DNA of 21,427 nt from a virus (IMGVR_UViG_3300033148_005889:1-21427), one strand, 5' to 3'; positions 1 through 6,259 are shown, numbered from the stretch's first letter. Program-made: numbers and translations. The notes: generated from the letters alone by a model not told the origin.

Positions 1-48
1 AGACGGATTACTATTATTAGATTTCTAACTCCTCATAAAGATATATGA
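1..48 (+). CDS. 3' end of a gene cut by the window edge (partial)
   Basis: Frame 1 is open from the first base and ends at a TGA at 46-48, giving a C-terminal tail of 15 residues (RRITIIRFLTPHKDI). The stop overlaps the ATG at 45 as ATGA, the same stop/start coupling used at many other junctions here, which is the main reason to believe the frame is coding. No function can be read from so short a piece. Because 15 open codons can occur by chance, the call rests on the overlap and the shared direction. Confidence 0.45.
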   Translation, partial: RRITIIRFLTPHKDI

Positions 49-131
49 AAAAAGAAACAAAACAAGAAATAATTAAACAAATACCCGAAAATTATATTGA
101 ATGGAAAAATGAAAAAGAATACACAATTTGA
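45..131 (+). CDS. Tiny hypothetical protein, 28 aa
   Basis: A 28-residue frame starts at the ATG overlapping the upstream stop (ATGA, 45-48) and ends at TGA 129-131. It is Lys/Glu-rich (MKKETKQEIIKQIPENY near the start), with no Cys, membrane segment or recognisable motif. The next small frame starts inside it at 109, overlapping by 23 bases. It may be a real small phage gene or only a link that keeps ribosomes moving through the overlapping series. Support is limited to the start/stop coupling. Confidence 0.38.
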   Translation: MKKETKQEIIKQIPENYIEWKNEKEYTI

Positions 132-249
132 TAAAAAAGAAATAATAAGAAAGGAAATAAAGAGAATAGAGAATATGAAGTTTCCAAAAGGAGAAAGAAA
201 ATGGTGTATAGAATGTTTTAAAAGAATTAAAAAAGAAATCTTAAAATAG
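109..249 (+). CDS. Small basic protein with a CxxC pair, 46 aa
   Basis: The frame runs from ATG 109 to TAG 247-249 and encodes 46 residues. The N-terminal half is a charged Lys/Glu/Ile helix-like stretch; the C-terminal half has FPKGERKWCIECFKRIKK, in which Cys33 and Cys36 form a CxxC pair. One CxxC pair alone could bind metal only as a dimer or with other ligands, so this is a hint of a zinc-binding or redox role, not proof. It overlaps the preceding 28-aa frame by 23 bases and is followed after 17 A/T-rich bases by the next start at 267. I do not recognise a family. Confidence 0.5.
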   Translation: MKKNTQFDKKEIIRKEIKRIENMKFPKGERKWCIECFKRIKKEILK

Positions 250-266
250 TTTAGGAAATAAATAAA

Positions 267-404
267 ATGAGCTTTTTAAAAGGAGAATTCAACGCAGTTC
301 AAGTAATTAAGCTTTCTATGATGCTCGCCTTTTGTATTTATGGATTATGGTTTAGTTTTAAAATAATAAATCTTTTGAATGAAATTGTTAAACTTCTTCA
401 ATGA
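267..404 (+). CDS. Small single-pass membrane protein, 45 aa
   Basis: The ATG at 267 follows an A-rich stretch (AAATAAATAAA) and the frame ends at TGA 402-404, giving 45 residues. Residues about 15-36 (LSMMLAFCIYGLWFSFKII) form one hydrophobic segment between a short polar N-terminus and an amphipathic, Leu-rich tail. The next gene starts at 379, so the two overlap by 26 bases in different frames. Small overlapping membrane proteins are common in phage lysis cassettes, but no endolysin is visible nearby, so a lysis role is only a possibility. It could equally be a superinfection-exclusion or unknown membrane peptide. Confidence 0.5.
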   Translation: MSFLKGEFNAVQVIKLSMMLAFCIYGLWFSFKIINLLNEIVKLLQ

Positions 405-792
405 ACATAATATCCCTAAAAATCCTGTTAAGCTAATCTTCTTTTTTCACGAAAGGTTTTGGTTTTATAAAGACAGCGGAGCTTCTTTAACAGGCAGATA
501 TGTATCTTTATTTACCCAAATCGGAATGTGGGGAATGATTATTAAAGTATTATTCGGAGTAGAACTTCTAATAGTGGGAAAATGGCTTGTGATATTGGTT
601 CTTATAAACATAGTTTCAGATTTTGTGGTCGGCATAATATATATCTTTTCTGGTTTATGGAAATACCGCCTTTATTTATTAGGGACTACAAAGGATAAAA
701 ATCCTGTTGGCTGGGCTAATATGGAAACTTTAAAACGAATTTGTAAAAGATTGGGGATTAAAGATGCTTTTGAGGAAAAATGGGAAGAATAA
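379..792 (+). CDS. Hypothetical membrane protein, two predicted transmembrane segments, 137 aa
   Basis: This 137-residue protein begins with a basic amphipathic region of about 43 residues, then has two long hydrophobic stretches, roughly residues 45-66 and 69-93. A basic, soluble C-terminus (KYRLYLLGTTKDKN and onward) ends in an acidic EEKWEE. The two-segment layout with a charged tail is compatible with a holin-like or exclusion protein, but no diagnostic motif was found. It overlaps the upstream small membrane gene by 26 bases and the next small membrane gene by 13, so three membrane proteins are stacked in a row. That grouping is the best clue to a shared envelope role. Confidence 0.72.
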   Translation: MKLLNFFNEHNIPKNPVKLIFFFHERFWFYKDSGASLTGRYVSLFTQIGMWGMIIKVLFGVELLIVGKWLVILVLINIVSDFVVGIIYIFSGLWKYRLYLLGTTKDKNPVGWANMETLKRICKRLGIKDAFEEKWEE

Positions 793-932
793 TAATCCTA
801 ATAATAATCCTTATGGCTTTAATTTATATTTTTAATAATCACGACTGCCTTTTTGACAATGACCTTAGCACAAGAACCAGTTATGTTCGGGGCTGTGGTT
901 ATTTGGAAAATGGGCGATGGGAGTTCAAATGA
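780..932 (+). CDS. Small membrane-anchored protein with two cysteines, 50 aa
   Basis: The frame starts at ATG 780, 13 bases inside the preceding gene, and ends at TGA 930-932. The 50-residue product starts with a strongly hydrophobic segment (residues about 3-18, RIIILIIILMALIYIF) and continues with a polar tail holding Cys23 and Cys39. It looks like a signal-anchored protein whose tail could lie outside the membrane, where the two Cys could form a disulfide. A spanin-like role is conceivable beside the other small membrane genes, but there is no lipobox and no partner to confirm it. The stop overlaps the next start as ATGA. Confidence 0.52.
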   Translation: MGRIIILIIILMALIYIFNNHDCLFDNDLSTRTSYVRGCGYLENGRWEFK

Positions 933-1057
933 AAAAAAGATGTAATCATAATAAACTTATAATGGAAGCACAAAAATTACCTTTATCTGAAAAGATTATT
1001 TATTATTGTAGAAAATGTAAGGCATGGGTTTATAAAAATGGTCAAATATTAAAATGA
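929..1057 (+). CDS. Small Cys/His protein with a CxxC motif, 42 aa
   Basis: ATGA overlaps couple this frame on both sides: its start at 929 overlaps the stop at 932, and its stop at 1057 overlaps the start at 1054. The 42-residue product has Cys5 and His7 near the N-terminus and Cys27-x2-Cys30 in YYCRKCKAWVY. Two Cys/His near one end and CxxC near the other give four possible zinc ligands, so a miniature zinc-finger fold is plausible. Such small zinc-binding phage proteins often bind nucleic acid or host proteins, but no specific role can be named. Confidence 0.58.
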   Translation: MKKRCNHNKLIMEAQKLPLSEKIIYYCRKCKAWVYKNGQILK

Positions 1058-1359
1058 ACAAAAAAGAACTTAAATATCTACAAACAAAACTCTGGAATCT
1101 TCACATAGAAGAAAAAGAGTTTAGAGAGAATAAGGATTATAAGAAGATATTAAAATCTATATCTAAAAAAGCTAATAAAGTTTTAACTAAAAAAGAAAAG
1201 AAGTTTGCCAAAATAAACGGAGGGTGGATACAGCAATTAGGAAAAATCATATTCATCTCTGGTTTATTGGGAACTAAAGATAAGATAAGAAATAAGGTAT
1301 GGAGGATAAGAAAATGGAAATTTAAAAAAGGAAAAATAGTTGTTGACAAAAAACTTTAA
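1054..1359 (+). CDS. Basic hypothetical protein, 101 aa
   Basis: This 101-residue protein is strongly basic, with Lys-rich stretches at both ends and a central, more hydrophobic patch (GGWIQQLGKIIFISGLLG, roughly residues 56-73). The N-terminal half looks like a charged alpha-helix or coiled coil. It begins at an ATGA overlap with the 42-aa Cys/His gene, showing it is translated from the same transcript. The basic charge would suit nucleic-acid binding, but no family motif is visible. The next gene begins 43 bases downstream after an A/T-only stretch. Confidence 0.65.
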   Translation: MNKKELKYLQTKLWNLHIEEKEFRENKDYKKILKSISKKANKVLTKKEKKFAKINGGWIQQLGKIIFISGLLGTKDKIRNKVWRIRKWKFKKGKIVVDKKL

Positions 1360-1402
1360 AAATCTTAGATAAAAATAAGATAATTAAGAAATAAAAAAAA
1401 TT

Positions 1403-1723
1403 ATGAAAAAAATAAATACAGAAAAAATAGAAAAATACAAAAAGGTCAATGAAATAATTGAAAGATATAATATTAAGTTTAATAATATAAATTATCCCGA
1501 AGATTCTTTAGAAAAAATAATAGAAAACTTTAGAGTTATGAGTGATATAAATTATGAACTTGTTAAATTAGGTGAAGGGCCATTAATGATTCCACACCAA
1601 GAGTTTGTCAAAATAATTTTAATAAGCATAAAAGAATTGAAAAAATTAAAAGAAAAAATAAATGAAACAAACAAGACAACAAAAAAGAGGTCTTTACGAA
1701 AGAAAGAGAAGAAACAAGTTTAG
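1403..1723 (+). CDS. Hypothetical coiled-coil-like protein, 106 aa
   Basis: The ATG at 1403 follows an A-rich leader. The product has 106 residues: a charged N-terminal helix (residues 1-25), a middle section with the motif LGEGPLMIPHQEF (about residues 56-68), then a Lys/Glu-rich helix and a very basic tail (KKRSLRKKEKKQV). The helical, charged composition suggests a coiled coil or small protein-protein adaptor. I do not recognise the family. It is followed by a small basic gene and then the metallopeptidase-like gene, all in one direction. Confidence 0.62.
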   Translation: MKKINTEKIEKYKKVNEIIERYNIKFNNINYPEDSLEKIIENFRVMSDINYELVKLGEGPLMIPHQEFVKIILISIKELKKLKEKINETNKTTKKRSLRKKEKKQV

Positions 1724-1745
1724 ATATTTAAAGAATACCGACCAG

Positions 1746-1871
1746 ATGGATAATTATTATTCTTCAAAAGAAAAAAAGAAAGATAAAAATTCTATAAAGA
1801 GGTCTTTTAAAAAGCCGGTTATTAAAAAAAAGGTTAGCTGGTATCAGAAAATAATAAATTATATTAAATGA
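1746..1871 (+). CDS. Small very basic hypothetical protein, 41 aa
   Basis: The frame ends at TGA 1869-1871, overlapping the next start at 1868 as ATGA, which supports it as a translated link to the metallopeptidase-like gene. I chose the ATG at 1746, which avoids overlap with the upstream gene. An in-frame ATG at 1662 would add 28 basic residues but needs a 62-base overlap. The product is Lys-rich, ending in SWYQKIINYIK, and has no recognisable motif. Its charge would allow nucleic-acid binding. Confidence 0.5.
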   Translation: MDNYYSSKEKKKDKNSIKRSFKKPVIKKKVSWYQKIINYIK

Positions 1872-2173
1872 AAATACCTAAAAAAGTTAAAATATGCGGA
1901 TTAAATTATACTATAAGGTTTAATGATAGTTTACATATTAAAGAGGGTCTTCAAGGAACACTTAGAGAAAATCAATTAGAAATAATATTACAAAATAAAG
2001 ATTATAATTTTCAAAAAGTAGAACAAACATTCTGGCACGAAATCTTTCACGCCATTGACCTTAATTATTGTAATAATGAACTTACAGAAAAACAGGTAGA
2101 TAATATAGCAAACGGGCTTTATCAAGTTTTAAAAGATAATCACTTCTTAAAAGATAATAATTTATTAGAATGA
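1868..2173 (+). CDS. Small phage metallopeptidase-like protein (HExxH), 101 aa
   Basis: The 101-residue protein contains the zinc-metallopeptidase signature HEIFH at residues 57-61, in the context FWHEIFHAID. A helix follows with the pattern ELTEKQVDNIANGLYQVLKDN (residues about 71-91), typical of small phage and prophage HExxH proteins distantly related to the ImmA/IrrE group, in which an acidic residue after HExxH completes the metal site. Known ImmA-type enzymes cleave repressors to trigger induction; whether this stand-alone copy cleaves anything is unknown. Its length suits a minimal catalytic domain with no helix-turn-helix or extra domain. It is coupled to both neighbours by ATGA overlaps (1868 and 2170), and the next gene is a zinc ribbon. 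Confidence 0.82.
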   Translation: MKIPKKVKICGLNYTIRFNDSLHIKEGLQGTLRENQLEIILQNKDYNFQKVEQTFWHEIFHAIDLNYCNNELTEKQVDNIANGLYQVLKDNHFLKDNNLLE

Positions 2174-2346
2174 AAAAATATATTATCTTTTGTCGGCATT
2201 GTGGAGCGGTATTGATGAAAACAGAGAACAATATAATTTCTGTTTTGTTAATAGAAATAAAATGCCCCAATAAAAAATGTAAAAGGTTATTAAGGTTTCC
2301 AGAAGATGTTTTAATTGAATTAAAAGAAAAAAATGAAAGGCGTTAA
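2170..2346 (+). CDS. Small zinc-ribbon protein, 58 aa
   Basis: Starting at an ATGA overlap with the metallopeptidase-like gene, this 58-residue frame ends at TAA 2344-2346. It has two Cys knuckles, CRHC at residues 8-11 followed by Gly, and CPNKKC at 32-37, with a beta-strand-like stretch between them. That spacing is a compact zinc ribbon, resembling the Mu Com-like group of small phage regulators. Members of such groups bind RNA or DNA, but the exact role here is inferred only from the fold. It is the last gene before the 251-base non-coding region upstream of the packaging genes, so a regulatory role on the late operon is an attractive guess. Confidence 0.75.
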   Translation: MKKYIIFCRHCGAVLMKTENNIISVLLIEIKCPNKKCKRLLRFPEDVLIELKEKNERR

Positions 2347-2442
2347 ACAATTTAAAAACATAGGATTACAAATTATTTCTTAAACCTCTTTCTTTTTGGA
2401 AGTTTTTAAAAGTTTGGTTTAATTCTAAAAATGAATAAAAAG

Positions 2443-2451
2443 TTATCCACA
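2443..2451 (+). promoter_or_regulatory. Perfect DnaA-box 9-mer
   Basis: The sequence TTATCCACA matches the strong consensus DnaA box exactly. It sits in the only sizeable non-coding region, three bases upstream of a TTGACA hexamer. It could bind host DnaA to affect a promoter or mark a replication site. Caution: another perfect copy, in reverse orientation, lies inside the giant gene at 16909-16917, so a chance match is realistic. No cluster of boxes is seen around it. Confidence 0.4.
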
Positions 2452-2453
2452 GT

Positions 2454-2482
2454 TTGACAAAGGTTCTTAAAAATTAGAAAAT
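2454..2482 (+). promoter_or_regulatory. Candidate sigma-70-type promoter for the late genes
   Basis: TTGACA at 2454-2459 is a perfect -35 hexamer. A 17-base spacer leads to GAAAAT at 2477-2482, a four-of-six match to TATAAT that keeps the key A2 and T6. A start about seven bases further on would fall near 2489, at the first base of the first hairpin of the structured leader. The good -35, correct spacing and position in the largest gap support it; the weak -10 does not. Confidence 0.4.
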
Positions 2483-2488
2483 AAAAGA

Positions 2489-2595
2489 GATAACGAAAGT
2501 TATTAGGCGGAAGATTACGATCCAGTGCCTGTGAGTTACGACTCCAAAACTTTTCAAGTCAATTTTTGGTTTGAAGAGTTTTGGAGTTTTTATTT
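2489..2595 (+). ncRNA. Candidate structured leader RNA (or small RNA) upstream of the terminase genes
   Basis: About 105 bases with locally higher G+C contain hairpins in close succession. H1: GATAAC (2489-2494) pairs with GTTATT (2499-2504) around a GAAA tetraloop. H2: AGGC (2505-2508) with GCCT (2527-2530) and GGA (2509-2511) with TCC (2521-2523), with a three-base bulge. H3: GAGT (2533-2536) with ACTC (2541-2544) around TACG. The loop of H2 and the apex of H3 both carry TTACGA (2515-2520, 2536-2541). H3 uses the first bases of the left arm of the terminator-like hairpin, so the two exclude each other. The region could be a cis-acting leader, a processed small RNA, or both. No known RNA family is recognised, and it does not fold as a tRNA. 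Confidence 0.5.
2541..2595 (+). terminator. Terminator-like hairpin just before the small terminase gene
   Basis: The left arm at 2541-2557 (ACTCCAAAACTTTTCAA) pairs with the right arm at 2571-2587 over 17 positions with a single G-U wobble and a 13-base loop. A TTTTATTT tract follows at 2588-2595. This is the form of an intrinsic terminator. It ends two bases before the ATG at 2598, so besides stopping transcription it would cover the ribosome landing site of that gene. It overlaps the competing hairpin H3 at 2541-2544. Confidence 0.68.
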
Positions 2596-2597
2596 AT

Positions 2598-2972
2598 ATG
2601 ATTGAAAAAAAACTTGATAAAACAAAAGAAAAACAAGAAAAGAAAAAAAAACCTCATCGCTTTAAAAAGGGGGAATCTGGCAATCCAAATGGAAGACCAA
2701 AAGGAACAATATCTATTACTACTGAAATAAAAAAGAAATTAGAGCAGATTCCTAAAGGTCAGAAAAAAACATATTTAGAACTTTATCTTAATTCTATTTT
2801 AAAAAAGGCAATTGTAGAGAATGACCAACAAATGATTAAAACGATATGGCAGTATATTGACGGGATGCCAAAACAGTCATTAGAACATTCAGGAGAAATT
2901 AGCTTACCTCAACCCTTATTAAAAAATGTTCATAGAAACAACAGCCCTAAACAAGATACTTCTATTGAATAA
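2598..2972 (+). CDS. terS: Small terminase subunit-like DNA-packaging protein (DUF5681-type motif), 124 aa
   Basis: I place the start at ATG 2598; an earlier in-frame TTG at 2571 lies inside the terminator-like hairpin and is unlikely. The 124-residue product has a very basic N-terminus (residues 4-24) leading into FKKGESGNPNGRPKG (residues 22-36). This matches the FxxGxSGNPxGRPKG motif of the DUF5681-type proteins found next to phage terminases, and its GRPKG core resembles an AT-hook. The rest is helical, with a disordered C-terminus. It overlaps the large terminase gene by 47 bases. Position and motif together point to DNA recognition during packaging. No Shine-Dalgarno sequence precedes the start. 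Confidence 0.78.
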   Translation: MIEKKLDKTKEKQEKKKKPHRFKKGESGNPNGRPKGTISITTEIKKKLEQIPKGQKKTYLELYLNSILKKAIVENDQQMIKTIWQYIDGMPKQSLEHSGEISLPQPLLKNVHRNNSPKQDTSIE

Positions 2973-4104
2973 GAGAATCCGCGCTATTCAGGGAGGAACT
3001 TCAGCTGGCAAAACAATAGGTATTTTGGAGGACTTGATAGATAGAGCCCAAAGAGATAAAAAACCCACCTTAACAAGCATTGTATCGGAAAGTATGCCTC
3101 ATCTTAAAAAGGGTTGTATAAGGGATTTTAAGAAAATCTTAAAAGAACATAATTATTGGAAAGATGATAGGTGGGGAGAAACAGACAAGGTTTATACTTT
3201 TGAAACTGGAAGCCAGATAGAGTTTTTTGGGGCAGACCAATCAGACAAACTAAGAGGAGGCAGGAGAGATAGATTGTTTATCAATGAAGCAAATAATGTT
3301 TCATTTCAGGCTTTTGAAGAATTAGAAGTAAGAACCAGAGAGTTTATTTACCTTGATTGGAATCCAGTATCAGAGTTTTGGTTTTACGATGAAGTAAAGG
3401 GAAAAAGAAATGATGTTGAGCATATTATATTAAATTATCTTGATAACGAAGCGATAGATGAGCAGACAAAAAAGTCAATAGAACAAAGGAAAGGAAGAAA
3501 GGGATGGTGGCAAGTTTATGGATTAGGCCAATTAGGAGAAGTAGAGGGCAAAATATATATTGAATGGCAAATTATAGATGAACTGCCCCACGAAGCTAAG
3601 CTTGAATGCCACGGCCTTGATTATGGATATTCTAACGACCCGACTGCCATTATTTCTATTTATTATAATAACGGAGGATATATTTGGGATGAGGTATGTT
3701 ATCAAAAAGGACTTTCAAATAAGCAAATAAGCGATATTTTAAAAAATCAATCTAATGCTCCTGTTGTTTCAGATTCAGCAGAACCAAAGTCAAATGACGA
3801 ATTGAAATTATACGGACACACGGTAATTCCTGCTGAAAAAGGTAAAGATTCTGTTTGTAATGGTATTCAATTAGTTCAAGCCCAGAGGATTTCAATAACT
3901 AAAAGGAGCATAAATATAATTAAGGAATATAGAAACTATCTTTGGGAAGTTGATAAAGACGGAAAAATCCTTAATGTTCCTGAAAAAAGATTTGACCATA
4001 GTATGGATGCTGGAAGATACGGAATGAGTTATTTATTAAAAGAAACAGAGATAATTTCTAATCAATTTAAAAGAAATCTACATCAAATAAATACTAATAA
4101 ATAA
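2926..4104 (+). CDS. terL: Terminase large subunit (packaging ATPase and nuclease), 392 aa
   Basis: This is the motor that pumps phage DNA into the procapsid and cuts it. The N-terminal ATPase shows a Walker A motif QGGTSAGKT (residues 22-30), a Walker B region DRLFINEAN (115-123) with Glu121 as the likely catalytic acid, and a coupling-type motif LDWNP (143-147). The C-terminal RNase H-like nuclease shows three acidic clusters: LDYGYSNDPTA with Asp232, SDSAEP with Asp283, and FDHSMDAGRY with Asp357/Asp361. The length of 392 residues is slightly short but complete for the PBSX-type/Terminase_6 group. The start at 2926 lies inside the small terminase gene, consistent with translational coupling. 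The short N-terminus before Walker A is usual for this group. Confidence 0.96.
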   Translation: MFIETTALNKILLLNKRIRAIQGGTSAGKTIGILEDLIDRAQRDKKPTLTSIVSESMPHLKKGCIRDFKKILKEHNYWKDDRWGETDKVYTFETGSQIEFFGADQSDKLRGGRRDRLFINEANNVSFQAFEELEVRTREFIYLDWNPVSEFWFYDEVKGKRNDVEHIILNYLDNEAIDEQTKKSIEQRKGRKGWWQVYGLGQLGEVEGKIYIEWQIIDELPHEAKLECHGLDYGYSNDPTAIISIYYNNGGYIWDEVCYQKGLSNKQISDILKNQSNAPVVSDSAEPKSNDELKLYGHTVIPAEKGKDSVCNGIQLVQAQRISITKRSINIIKEYRNYLWEVDKDGKILNVPEKRFDHSMDAGRYGMSYLLKETEIISNQFKRNLHQINTNK

Positions 4105-4125
4105 GCAAGGTGGAGCTAAAATAAA

Positions 4126-4404
4126 ATGTCACAACGAAATAGTTATGTTCATTTAACAGAAACAGGAGAGGTAATAGGTGGGGAGGGAGTTCTTTCAGGG
4201 ATGTATGTTAACAGCACATCTTCTGGAACTCTTGTTCTTTACGATTATACTGATTCTACTGGAGCTGCTTGGCAGATTTCAGGAATAATTACTCCAGCTA
4301 TCGGATACCATAATTTAGGCGATATTCATGTTAGCAGGGGTTGTTATGCTGCTTTTGGAGGAACAAGTTTAGATATAACATTCTTTGTAAAAGAAGCTGA
4401 CTAA
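4126..4404 (+). CDS. Small beta-rich protein between terminase and portal, 92 aa
   Basis: The ATG at 4126 is preceded by AAGGTGGAG at 4107-4115, one of the clearer ribosome-binding sites here. The 92-residue product is rich in Gly, Ser, Thr and aromatic residues, with alternating patterns typical of beta-strands (SGMYVNSTSSGTLVLYD; GGTSLDITFFVKE) and few charged residues. It looks like a compact beta-sandwich. Placed between terminase and portal and two bases before the portal start, it could be a capsid decoration or head-fibre-like protein, but I do not recognise a named family. The separate ribosome-binding site suggests it is made in quantity. Confidence 0.72.
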   Translation: MSQRNSYVHLTETGEVIGGEGVLSGMYVNSTSSGTLVLYDYTDSTGAAWQISGIITPAIGYHNLGDIHVSRGCYAAFGGTSLDITFFVKEAD

Positions 4405-4406
4405 AT

Positions 4407-6233
4407 ATGGCTAATCAACCAGAAATGCAAAATCAGGTTGCTGAATTGGTTAGAAAAGCTGAAACTTTGTTTACTTCAGGCAAGACTACTATTTCTCAAT
4501 ATGTAGATGTTTCTCTTTATGATGATATTAACCAAATAGACGCTTATCTTAATTCAAAGCATATTTCAGGAGATACTGATAGTTTAGGAAGAGATAAGCC
4601 ATTTTTTAATATAGTAATCGCTAATAGAAATATCTGGTTTAGAGCTACTGACCTTGATAGAAAAAATGTAAGAGTGAAAGCAACAAAATCATCAGATGTA
4701 ATCAATTCGTTTTTAGCCAATGTTCATTTACAAAACTTTATGAGAAGATCAAGATTTGGGAAGTTTTTAAACGAATGGGGATTAACTTTGGCAGGATATG
4801 GTTCATCTATTATTAAATGCGTGGAGCAGGATAGTGAATTACATTGTGGAGTAATATCTTGGAATAGTGTAATTGTTGATTCTATTGACTTTGATTCAAA
4901 TCCAGTAATAGAGATATTAGAGTTAACTCCATCCCAGTTAAGAAAAAAAGAAAGTTATGACCAGGATTTAGTAGAAAAACTAATAGACGCTAAATCATCA
5001 AGAGAAGTAATAGGGGGACAAAAAAAAGATACAAAAGCTGATTATATTAAGATTTACGAGGTTCACGGAGAACTTCCTTTGTCTTATTTAACTGACGAAA
5101 AAGAAGATGAAAAAACTTATGTTCAGCAAATGCATGTTGTTTCTTTTGTCGCTGGAAAAGAAAGCAAAGATTATGAAGATTTTACTCTTTATTCAGGAAA
5201 AGAAAAACAAAATCCTTATATGATTACTCATCTTCTTGAAACAGAAGGATATACTCTGGGAATGGGAGCGGTTAAATCATTATTTGAAAGTCAATGGATG
5301 GTAAATCATTCAATAAAGGCAGTAAAAGATCAGCTTGATTTGGCTTCTAAGCTCGTTTTTCAGACAGCTGACTCTAACTTTACTGGCCAGAATCTCTTAT
5401 CAAATATAGAGTCAGGGGATATTATGATTCATAAAGAGAATATGCCATTAACTAATTTGGCTAACAGCTCCCACGATATTACTTCATTATTGGCGTTTAA
5501 AAATCAATGGCAGGCATTATCAAGAGAAATATCATCTACTCCCGACATTTTAAGGGGAGAAAATATGCCTTCCGGAACAGCATTTAGGCAGGCAGCTATA
5601 ATTCAGTCAGAAGCACATTCTAATTTTGAAATGATGGTAGAAAATAAAGGGTTGTATTTAGAAGAAATGTTAAGAAGATTTATTATTCCTCATATCAAGA
5701 AAAAAATGAATACAGCCGATGAAATAACAGCTACCCTTGATACTTATGGAGTAGATAAGATAGATGAAAGATATATTAAAAATGAATCTGTTAAAAGAAC
5801 TAATCAACGACTGGTTCAATCAGTTTTAAGAGGATATCTTCCTTCTCCTGAAGACCAAACAATGATGATAAACCAAGAAACAATAAGATTGAAAGAAGAA
5901 CTGGAAAATATGGGAAATCAGAGATTTTATACTCCTTTAGAAGTAAATTGGATAAAACAATTAAAAGATTTAGAATGGGAATTGGAAGTTGAAATAACTC
6001 CAGAAACAACAGACAAACAAGCAACATTTGATACCTTAACAAATATATTTCAAACAATAGCTAATCCAGCAACAAGAGGAGTATTACAAACTCCAGAAGG
6101 AAAGATGTTATTTAATAAGATATTAGAAGAAACTGGAAAAGTATCTCCAGTGGAAATGAAAGAAAGTTCAGCTTTGCCTGTTGGCGGCGGCGTTGGTGGG
6201 CAACAAATTGTCGGAGCTGAAAATATACAATAA
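4407..6233 (+). CDS. Portal protein, 608 aa
   Basis: The portal forms the ring at the capsid vertex through which DNA enters and leaves and on which the tail is built. The assignment rests on position directly after terminase, length (608 residues), and portal-like segments: an N-terminal region with RDKPFFNIVIANRNIWFRA (about residues 62-80), and a region around residues 386-415 with MPSGTAFRQAAIIQSEAHSN followed by a long helix, the usual crown/stem pattern with a PSGTAxR-like motif. The C-terminus is Gly-rich (VGGGVGGQQ) and probably flexible. The length is above that of the smallest HK97-type portals and close to that of short-tailed phages. The gene starts two bases after the preceding stop with no strong Shine-Dalgarno sequence. 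Confidence 0.88.
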   Translation: MANQPEMQNQVAELVRKAETLFTSGKTTISQYVDVSLYDDINQIDAYLNSKHISGDTDSLGRDKPFFNIVIANRNIWFRATDLDRKNVRVKATKSSDVINSFLANVHLQNFMRRSRFGKFLNEWGLTLAGYGSSIIKCVEQDSELHCGVISWNSVIVDSIDFDSNPVIEILELTPSQLRKKESYDQDLVEKLIDAKSSREVIGGQKKDTKADYIKIYEVHGELPLSYLTDEKEDEKTYVQQMHVVSFVAGKESKDYEDFTLYSGKEKQNPYMITHLLETEGYTLGMGAVKSLFESQWMVNHSIKAVKDQLDLASKLVFQTADSNFTGQNLLSNIESGDIMIHKENMPLTNLANSSHDITSLLAFKNQWQALSREISSTPDILRGENMPSGTAFRQAAIIQSEAHSNFEMMVENKGLYLEEMLRRFIIPHIKKKMNTADEITATLDTYGVDKIDERYIKNESVKRTNQRLVQSVLRGYLPSPEDQTMMINQETIRLKEELENMGNQRFYTPLEVNWIKQLKDLEWELEVEITPETTDKQATFDTLTNIFQTIANPATRGVLQTPEGKMLFNKILEETGKVSPVEMKESSALPVGGGVGGQQIVGAENIQ

Positions 6234-6259
6234 TTAAGTAATAATATGTCTTAAATAAT

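Noticed and set aside
2505-2557. tRNA or tRNA remnant in the non-coding region
   Set aside because: Local G+C is high and TTACGATCC resembles part of a T-loop, but there is no acceptor stem, anticodon arm or CCA end in a cloverleaf arrangement.
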